The translations under genes and the position numbers were made by a program. From Thraustochytrium sp. TN22 (lineage: Eukaryota; Sar; Bigyra; Thraustochytrida; Thraustochytriidae), in assembly GCA_013306675.1 (NCBI GenBank), contig JABLUY010000279.1, positions 1 to 22,452 of the forward strand: a DNA stretch of 22,452 bases. The letters run 5' to 3'. The notes under the pieces are model-generated. The model worked only from the letters and a program-made list of their open reading frames with translations, had not been told where the DNA came from and ran no database searches. Within the stretch, counting starts at the first letter, position 1. Each line of letters opens with the position of its first letter. This document shows positions 13,912-20,426 of the stretch, one piece after another.

Positions 13912-16900
13912 ATGGGCGCGAAGAGCTCGCGGCCGCACAAGGGCCGGCAGCGCGAGGCGGGCGGCGAGGGCGCGCAGCGCAGGTCGCTCACCGCCAAGCT
14001 CGCGCGACTCTCGGGCGCGCGGGGCAAGCATGAAGGCGCGGGCGGCGCGGCGGCAGGGGAGAACGACAGCGCGGCCAGAGCGCTGCAGGCCGCGCTGGCA
14101 CGCGTTGGGCTGGACCTGAGCTGCGGGTTCAAGGCGGAGGACCTCAAGGCCATCAGGGAGGCGCCCATCTGGACCACGCTCGTGCAGGCCGCCGACCTGG
14201 TGCGCGGCTTGGCGGGCGACGACTTGGAGCGAGAGATGCGCCTGGAGATCCTGTCGACCCTCCCCGACGAAGTCCCGCGCTTCTCGCCCGTGGCCGTCAA
14301 GTTCTTTCTCTCGTCTACCTTCACGGACACCAAGATCGAACGCGACAGCTTCCTCGAGCTCGTCGACACGCCGCTGCGCGAGCTCGCAGCTGCGCTCGGC
14401 TGTAACTACGAGGCTAGGGAGATGCGCTGGGGCATTTCTGACCATGTCACAAGGAACCACAAGACCACCGACACCTGCCTTCACGTGATCCAGCGAACTT
14501 CGAGCGAAAGCGACGCGCTCAGCTTTCTCTTCTTCAGCACGGACAAGTACGGCTACCAGGACATCCCGGCCGAGGTTCCGGCCGAGACCATGCGCGCTAT
14601 GCTTGACGTGGCCGACGACGAAGAGCGCCGGGTGCTCCTGGTGGCGTATCGGGAGGAAAACAACATGCTCTCCGGCGCCTTCTGCATCCAGCCCGCGGCG
14701 CTCAAGGAGGAAGATCTGAGCGATCAAGTCGTCCGCTCGACGCTGCTTGCGGCCGCGGCGCGCGCGGATCTCACCTCCTTCGTCGACCTGCTCGAGATGT
14801 CAGTCACGTTTCGCGAGGTGCAGGAAGGGATTTTGTCGAACCCGGCGGCAGCCACCCAGGCGTTCTGCCTCGTTCGCACTCTCTCAAGCGCGGATGAGAC
14901 GGATTGGAACTACTTCGATCACAAGGAGGACAAGATCGATGAGCTCCGCGAGCTCGTGACCGACTGCCTCCCGGCCGATCGCATCGGCCGCTACGGGGTC
15001 CACTACCCCTCGCTCATAGCCGGCGGCGAGAAGGCGAGCGCGGCAGTGGCCGAATGCCTCCGCCAGATGCTCTTCGTTGTCGCGACATCCATTCTGGAGA
15101 GCGCCGCAACCGTGTCGATTGTGCGCGATCCCTTTCTTCGCGAGTGCTGCGTGCACGCCGAAAGCGCCCATCGTCTTTGCGCCGAAGCAGAGCGTACGCA
15201 GGTCCTCGAGTCATTCCTGGATGACGCACAGTCCACGCTACTCGCCAGCTCTGGGAGATGCCTGGGTATCGTCGGTGCCCCCGGAAGCGGCAAGAGTACT
15301 GCGCTGGCCCTTCTCGCCCGGGACATTCAAGCTACAACAACGCGGAGTCTCGTTTTTCGAAACTTGGCCCTCTACAAGGGGGACTCAAAGGACTTCATGG
15401 ACTCTGTCGCGACGCAGTTGGAGCTTCTCAAGGCGAACCGTCCCGAGCTCCTGCAAGAGGGGGCCGTAGTCACCGCCCAACCGGACTTTGACGGCAGCGA
15501 AGAGGAGGACAGCTCCTCTACGAAGCGGTCCGCGTCGTGGGAGGAAGCCCGCACACGATTTTTCTCAGCTCTCCGCGGGTTCCGCGAGGGCACTCTGATG
15601 CTCGCATTTGATGGCCTTGACAAGCTCGACAGGCCGCCTGCAGCTTTCCTCCCACCGCTCGAGGGCCAGAACATGGTCTTCACGTCCGATACAGCCGTCG
15701 ACGGGCACGCGCAGATTCACGTGCTGGAGATGGGCGAGGCGTTCGGGAGCGAGGACCACATCAGCGACATGATCCTGCACCACCTCGCCGCCATGGGCCG
15801 CACCGTTACCGACGAGCAGCTCCGCACCGGCGTCTCTGCCTTGCAGAAGAACCTGCAGGAGAAGCACGCTGCATGGAGTGCTCTCGAAGCACGCGCGTTC
15901 GCAACCTTGGCATCGTTCTGGCCGTCGTGGACGCTTCCCAGCGCTGCCGAGGTGGCTCACCCCGTGCATGGCGTCTTCGAGCACGCGGAAGAAATCTACG
16001 GCGCGCCCATCGTTGGCACCATCTCAGGCCTACTCATCGTGTCCAGATTCGGTCTCAGCGAGGCGGAACTGCTGGACATTCTCAGTCTCGATGATCCAGT
16101 ACTGGAAACCGTCTTCCAGTACTGGACCCGGCCTGTGCGCCGTTGCCCTTCACTCGTGCTGGAGCAGATCCTGGAACTCTTTGAGCCATTTCTCCTCCGC
16201 ACGCATGGAGCGAGCGGGTCCAGCGCTCCGCTGCTGACTTGGCGCTCCGAGATCTTTCGCGACACGGCCAGGTCGCGCTACATGCCAGACGTATCGGCCG
16301 AGACTGACCTGCGGCGCTTGCTCGTGGACTACTTCTCGGGCGCGTACGCCAACGGCAAGAAGTACAATGACGTCATGTACGCGCGCCTGGTGAACCCACA
16401 GCCCCTGGTGCTACGGGCTACCACCAAGCAGGTCACCGTGTACAACTTGCGCCGCGCCGCCGAGCTGCCCTACCAGCTCCTCCTTCTGAAGGACTGGCCC
16501 GCCTTTCTCGACGTGCAAGGTGATGTGGATATGTTCCAGGCGCAGTACCGTCTGGTGTCCAATGCGCAAGACGAGGCCATTTACATGACTCAGGCTTACC
16601 TCAAGAAGCAGCCTGCTTCTGCTTACGACGACGCCAAGCACCAGCTGGTGGACAAGTATCTCGCGTCCATCTCTGACGGCACCCAGGTCATCCAGATTGA
16701 ACGCCTCGGAATCTTCTTCCTGAAGATGTCCTGGTTCGACGCGTCTCGATCCGTCCAGCAGCGCGTGCTCCGCCATCGTGAGAAGCACGACAAGGGGACC
16801 ATCGCACACGTGCGGTCTGCGTTTCGGCTTCAGCTTGTAGACTACCGCGAGGGCGTCAGGACACCAGCGCTGGTGACGCAGGGCCAGGAGAACCTCGACC

Positions 16901-18600
16901 GCATGGAGAGCATCGTCAGGCGCGATGGCCATCCGTCGAGCGCGACCATAATGCTCTACTCCGAGATGCAGGCCACGCAGGCGGCGATCCTGCTGCAGGA
17001 GGCGAGGAAGGCGCGCATTGCCGGAAAGCCCCGTGACGAGATCGCGCCGGTCCTGCAGCGTTCGCTTGAGCTCCGTGCCGCGTCACTGGCATACCGCGAG
17101 AAGCTTTTTGGCCACGAGCACAGCGAGACGGCCAAGTCCTACGGCGGCCTCTCCGTCTCGTATCGCGAGATCGGAGATGTGGAGAAGGCTCTCGAACTCG
17201 CCGAGGAGTGCCTTCGTATTCGCGAGGTCGTGCTGGCACGCAACGACCCAGCCCTCGCAATGGCGCTCGAGAACGTGCACAAGGCACGCGCCAGGCTCGC
17301 TACGCCCCCGCCGGACGTCTACGATCCTAACGACGAGCTTCTCATCCGCGCCTTTGAGATTACCCAGGACTACTATGGTGCCGTGCACGGGCGCATAGGG
17401 CGCGTCCTCAAGGCATACGGCATGCATTGCTTCACGAGCGGCCGCAACGAGGAGGCCTACGAGATCTTTCGCTTCGCCGCGGAGATCTTCTTCCGTCTGC
17501 GCGAGTCCAACACGAAGAACGCTTCCGCCTCCGTGACTTCGGTCGCAGACAGGAAGGATGTGGGCCCGATCGCCGAGAAGCTCGCCGCGCTCCAAAACGG
17601 CCGTCTTGATGCTGTACAGGAGGTCTCGCAGGATACTTTCGCGCACTGGATCGAGGCTGCCGGGCTCCGCAAAGAAGCCTGCGAGAGGCTGAGCCAGGCG
17701 GTGAGGGGGAGCTCCGTAGAGCTTTCCATCCTGCTTACGCTAGGCGCCTCTGCCCATCCCCTTGATGCGGCAGGCAACGTTCTGGCGTACGTTCGGCATG
17801 AACTTCCAGACGCCGCGGGGGAGGGTCTGGACTCCCGTCTCAACCATGTGCTGGGCGAGCAAGGCTTAGCGCCGCTCGCAAAGGACGAGCTCGATGCCCT
17901 GATCGACACGTTCCCGGCTGCGCGCGCTGACCTCTCAACGAAGGGAGATGCATCTCTTTTGGTCATCTCCAGCCACGGCGCCCCGTGCATGCGAGATGGC
18001 AAGCCCCAGGACGCCCAGCCGCATCTTGACTTCGTTGCTCGTTCGGTGACAAGCGTCGCCAACGCCAGCAGTCTGTGTTGGGATGAGACCGAGCTTCTCC
18101 GCGCGCTGGCAACCATGCTCCCGCACCCCAAATTGACCGTCGACCCGAACCACCTACCCACTGGGGAGGAGACCGCCTCCCCCTTTTACGAGCCCCTTCT
18201 CGAGTGGGCCAAGGACCACCAGGACGGAGCCGTGGTCTCATTGCACGGCCGTGGGGATTGGGTTGAGGCTGGTACGGAGCTTCGTGGCGCTATCTCGGTT
18301 GGCACTGGCGCGTTGCGGAATTTCAGGTCGGAGGAGACGGCTGCCTCTGTTGAAGCGTCTCTTCTGGACGCTCTCCGCAGTGCTGTTGGACCTGGATGGT
18401 GCGTCGATGCCAACAAGAATTACGGCGGCAAGGGCGGAAGCTCTTGGACAAACCTGACGAACCAGTTCCTGGCCGAGGCAGGCTCGGAGGCCTTGGCCAT
18501 CGACCTCTCCATTTCACGAGCCTTTCGGCAGCACCTCATTCTCAACACGCCTCTCCGCGTTCGCCTTGCAGAAGCGATCGCTTCTACGCTTTGCTCTTAG
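13912..18600 (+). CDS. STAND receptor-like protein: myristoylation motif - DUF4062-like - NACHT - winged helix - TPR - FGase-like
   Basis: 1562 residues from the ATG at 13912 (ggcaacATGg, strong); the frame is open to 13702 but only from a GTG. The N-terminus MGAKSS fits an N-myristoylation signal followed by basic residues. Residues ~127-240 match the DUF4062-like module of NWD1/TEP1/NPHP3-type proteins: KFFLSSTFTDT 130-140, MRWGIS 171-176, DKYG 211-214. The NACHT NTPase has Walker A GAPGSGKST 455-463 and Walker B LMLAFDGLDKL 562-572. The NACHT-linked winged helix is at ~695-800 (SGLLIVSRFGLSEAELLDILSLDD region). Helical repeats follow, with clear TPRs at ~1045-1130 and a likely one at ~1140-1200. 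Residues ~1305-1560 are an FGase-like domain homologous to the divergent gene, with H1355 and H1445 kept. Predicted as a membrane-attached, nucleotide-switched sensor or scaffold; what it senses is unknown. Confidence 0.88.
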   Translation: MGAKSSRPHKGRQREAGGEGAQRRSLTAKLARLSGARGKHEGAGGAAAGENDSAARALQAALARVGLDLSCGFKAEDLKAIREAPIWTTLVQAADLVRGLAGDDLEREMRLEILSTLPDEVPRFSPVAVKFFLSSTFTDTKIERDSFLELVDTPLRELAAALGCNYEAREMRWGISDHVTRNHKTTDTCLHVIQRTSSESDALSFLFFSTDKYGYQDIPAEVPAETMRAMLDVADDEERRVLLVAYREENNMLSGAFCIQPAALKEEDLSDQVVRSTLLAAAARADLTSFVDLLEMSVTFREVQEGILSNPAAATQAFCLVRTLSSADETDWNYFDHKEDKIDELRELVTDCLPADRIGRYGVHYPSLIAGGEKASAAVAECLRQMLFVVATSILESAATVSIVRDPFLRECCVHAESAHRLCAEAERTQVLESFLDDAQSTLLASSGRCLGIVGAPGSGKSTALALLARDIQATTTRSLVFRNLALYKGDSKDFMDSVATQLELLKANRPELLQEGAVVTAQPDFDGSEEEDSSSTKRSASWEEARTRFFSALRGFREGTLMLAFDGLDKLDRPPAAFLPPLEGQNMVFTSDTAVDGHAQIHVLEMGEAFGSEDHISDMILHHLAAMGRTVTDEQLRTGVSALQKNLQEKHAAWSALEARAFATLASFWPSWTLPSAAEVAHPVHGVFEHAEEIYGAPIVGTISGLLIVSRFGLSEAELLDILSLDDPVLETVFQYWTRPVRRCPSLVLEQILELFEPFLLRTHGASGSSAPLLTWRSEIFRDTARSRYMPDVSAETDLRRLLVDYFSGAYANGKKYNDVMYARLVNPQPLVLRATTKQVTVYNLRRAAELPYQLLLLKDWPAFLDVQGDVDMFQAQYRLVSNAQDEAIYMTQAYLKKQPASAYDDAKHQLVDKYLASISDGTQVIQIERLGIFFLKMSWFDASRSVQQRVLRHREKHDKGTIAHVRSAFRLQLVDYREGVRTPALVTQGQENLDRMESIVRRDGHPSSATIMLYSEMQATQAAILLQEARKARIAGKPRDEIAPVLQRSLELRAASLAYREKLFGHEHSETAKSYGGLSVSYREIGDVEKALELAEECLRIREVVLARNDPALAMALENVHKARARLATPPPDVYDPNDELLIRAFEITQDYYGAVHGRIGRVLKAYGMHCFTSGRNEEAYEIFRFAAEIFFRLRESNTKNASASVTSVADRKDVGPIAEKLAALQNGRLDAVQEVSQDTFAHWIEAAGLRKEACERLSQAVRGSSVELSILLTLGASAHPLDAAGNVLAYVRHELPDAAGEGLDSRLNHVLGEQGLAPLAKDELDALIDTFPAARADLSTKGDASLLVISSHGAPCMRDGKPQDAQPHLDFVARSVTSVANASSLCWDETELLRALATMLPHPKLTVDPNHLPTGEETASPFYEPLLEWAKDHQDGAVVSLHGRGDWVEAGTELRGAISVGTGALRNFRSEETAASVEASLLDALRSAVGPGWCVDANKNYGGKGGSSWTNLTNQFLAEAGSEALAIDLSISRAFRQHLILNTPLRVRLAEAIASTLCS

Positions 18601-19124
18601 CTTCTCTACGTCTACATTGTTCTGTTGTTTGATTTTCACCTCTCCAAGCTCAACCAAGGTCAGTCCTGCCTAAGGAAAGCGCACGGCTTCAATCATCACC
18701 CCAAGTTCTTCGTGCGTGCTGCAGTGCCTGGAAGAGCATACAACCTACCCAGCACTGTCACGGCTTCAGCCTGCCCAGCGCCGCAGAGTGGCTTGAGGCT
18801 CGCAATGCCGCGCCGCGGCCGCCGCGAAATGCTCGCTCGTTCTCCGCGTCGCGGTTCCCGCGCAGCCCCAGGTGCAGAGGCTTGGGCTTGAGTCTGCATC
18901 GAGATGGTGGCCTTGAACTGAATTCGAAGACGAAGAGGATCGATCGCTAGCTCGTGCTCCCGCTCGCTCGCTCGCCGCGGCCGCGAGCTCGTGCGAGAAG
19001 TCGCGCGTCGTGCCCCTTTCCAGCTCCAGCTCCGCGCCGTGCTCTGCTACTCCGAGCAGCCTGAGCGCCTGAGCGCCTGAGCAGAGCCCGATCAGAGCCG
19101 AGCGGCGGCGCGGCGCGCGCGCGG
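18601..19124. other. Intergenic region between the NACHT and Rheb-like genes
   Basis: 524 bp holding the 3' UTR of the NACHT gene and the promoter/5' UTR of the GTPase gene. No AATAAA or TATA element was found. A short CTGAGCGC tandem repeat (about 2.75 units) lies at 19061-19083, with a GCTC-rich run near 18961-18975. Frames here (for example 18625-18891) start at TTG and show no recognisable protein. Confidence 0.5.
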
Positions 19125-19976
19125 ATGGCGGCGCGCGGCGGCGCGTGCGCGGAGGCGTGCGCGGGCGGCTGCGCGCAGCGGGTGGGCGCGTGGTGGTCGG
19201 CGACGCGCGAGGCGCAGCAGGATGGCGGCGGCGGCGGCGGCGGCTCCTGGTGCTGCGGCGACGCCTGGGCGGCGTGCTGCGGCGACGGCGCGGGCGGCGC
19301 GAGCCCGGGCAGCGAGGCAGACGGCGTGACGCGGTCGGGCCGCAGCCGCACGATGTCGTCGTGGTCGTCGAGCCCGGCGGGGCTGCGCGGCCTGCAGGAG
19401 CGACTGCTCGGCGTGCCGCAGGTGGACGTCCACCGCAAGCTGGTCGTGCTGGGCTTTCGCGGCGTGGGCAAGAGCGCGCTCATCGCGCGCTTTGTGGACA
19501 ATGTGTTCTTGGACGCGTACGAGCCCACCATCGAGTACACCTTCCGCACGACGCTGCTGCGCAACCAGGTCCGCTTCACGTGCGACATTCTCGACACCTC
19601 GGCGCAGGACGAGTACTCGACGCTCTCGCGCCAGGCCTCGGTGGGCGTGCACGGCTATGTCCTGGCCTACAGCGCAGTCTCGCGCACCTCCTTCGAGAAC
19701 GTCAAGCACATCCACGATAAGTTGCTGCGCGTCATCGGCGGGCCCACCATTCCCATGGTCGTGGTGGCCACCAAGTGCGACCTGGAGGCTTACCGCGAGG
19801 TCTCGGACGAGGAGGGCAAGCAGTTCGCGGCTGCCTGGGGCTACCCGTTCGTGCCATGCTCGGCCAAGCGCCCGTGGAACGTGGAGCGCGTCTTTTCCGA
19901 GCTCTTGCACGAGGTGGAGCGCGATTCGGGGCTCCTGGCCGAGGAGGAAGAGGAGCCCGCATGTACCCTGCTGTAG
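19125..19976 (+). CDS. Rheb-like small GTPase with Cys/Gly-rich N-terminal extension and CaaL tail
   Basis: 283 residues. The G domain (~104-265) reads closest to Rheb: P-loop GFRGVGKSA 110-118 with the Rheb-type Arg at the Ras Gly12 position (R112), switch I EPTIEYTF 133-140, a Rheb-like QDEYS after the G3 motif, G4 TKCD 216-219 and G5 SAK 246-248. Rheb-type proteins activate TORC1 at endolysosomal membranes. The G3 motif is DTSAQ (157-161) instead of DTAGQ, so the near-invariant DxxG glycine is Ala. The C-terminus CTLL is a CaaX box whose final Leu predicts geranylgeranylation. The first ~100 residues are Cys- and Gly-rich (WCCGD, AACCGD), possible palmitoylation sites. The ATG at 19353 would give a 207-residue protein without this extension; the first ATG has G at +4 but C at -3, so the start is uncertain. 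Confidence 0.88.
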   Translation: MAARGGACAEACAGGCAQRVGAWWSATREAQQDGGGGGGGSWCCGDAWAACCGDGAGGASPGSEADGVTRSGRSRTMSSWSSSPAGLRGLQERLLGVPQVDVHRKLVVLGFRGVGKSALIARFVDNVFLDAYEPTIEYTFRTTLLRNQVRFTCDILDTSAQDEYSTLSRQASVGVHGYVLAYSAVSRTSFENVKHIHDKLLRVIGGPTIPMVVVATKCDLEAYREVSDEEGKQFAAAWGYPFVPCSAKRPWNVERVFSELLHEVERDSGLLAEEEEEPACTLL

Positions 19977-20337
19977 AACGGCAAACATCACCGTAGTGAG
20001 TCAGGCCTGGCTGTCGGCATGGTCGGTGGACTTGTCGCTCCGAGTCGTAACGTTACCAGTAATAAATAACACCAAAAAGAATGACCAAAAGAAAAAGGAT
20101 TTCCGATTTCTGCCACTGGCAGGGAAGGGGGGTACGCGCCGCGAGTCGGCCCGCGCCCGTTCTCCCTCGCGCCCAGCGCCGCAACCGCGCGCGCCGCGAC
20201 CTGCACCAGACCAGCAAGGCAACCAGCCGCGCGCTGGGGGGCGGTGTCGGCAGCATACAGCGCAGCGCGCGAAAGGGCCTCGGCCGTCTCGCGGGCGTGC
20301 CAGCGGCGCAACCAGCGCGGTGGCGCCGCGCGCAATC
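19977..20337. other. Intergenic region between the Rheb-like and polyQ-TPR genes
   Basis: 361 bp. The first ~100 bp are A/T-richer and contain a canonical AATAAA (20061-20066), suitable for ending the GTPase transcript. The remainder is GC-rich and should include the promoter and 5' UTR of the next gene. No TATA element was recognised. The frame of the next gene is open through this stretch but contains no ATG before 20338. Confidence 0.55.
20061..20066 (+). terminator. Polyadenylation signal candidate of the Rheb-like gene
   Basis: AATAAA in the context ccagtAATAAAtaacacc, about 85 nt after the GTPase stop codon, followed by an A-rich stretch. It is the only canonical AATAAA I found correctly placed behind a gene in this window. 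Whether this organism uses the signal is not shown. Confidence 0.45.
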
Positions 20338-20369
20338 ATGCATTCCGCCAAGGCGTTCCCGCAGACCGT

Positions 20370-20426
<57 letters not shown>

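Noticed and set aside
18625-18891. 88-codon + strand frame between the NACHT and Rheb-like genes
   Set aside because: Starts at TTG, no motif, composition unlike the coding regions; read as UTR.
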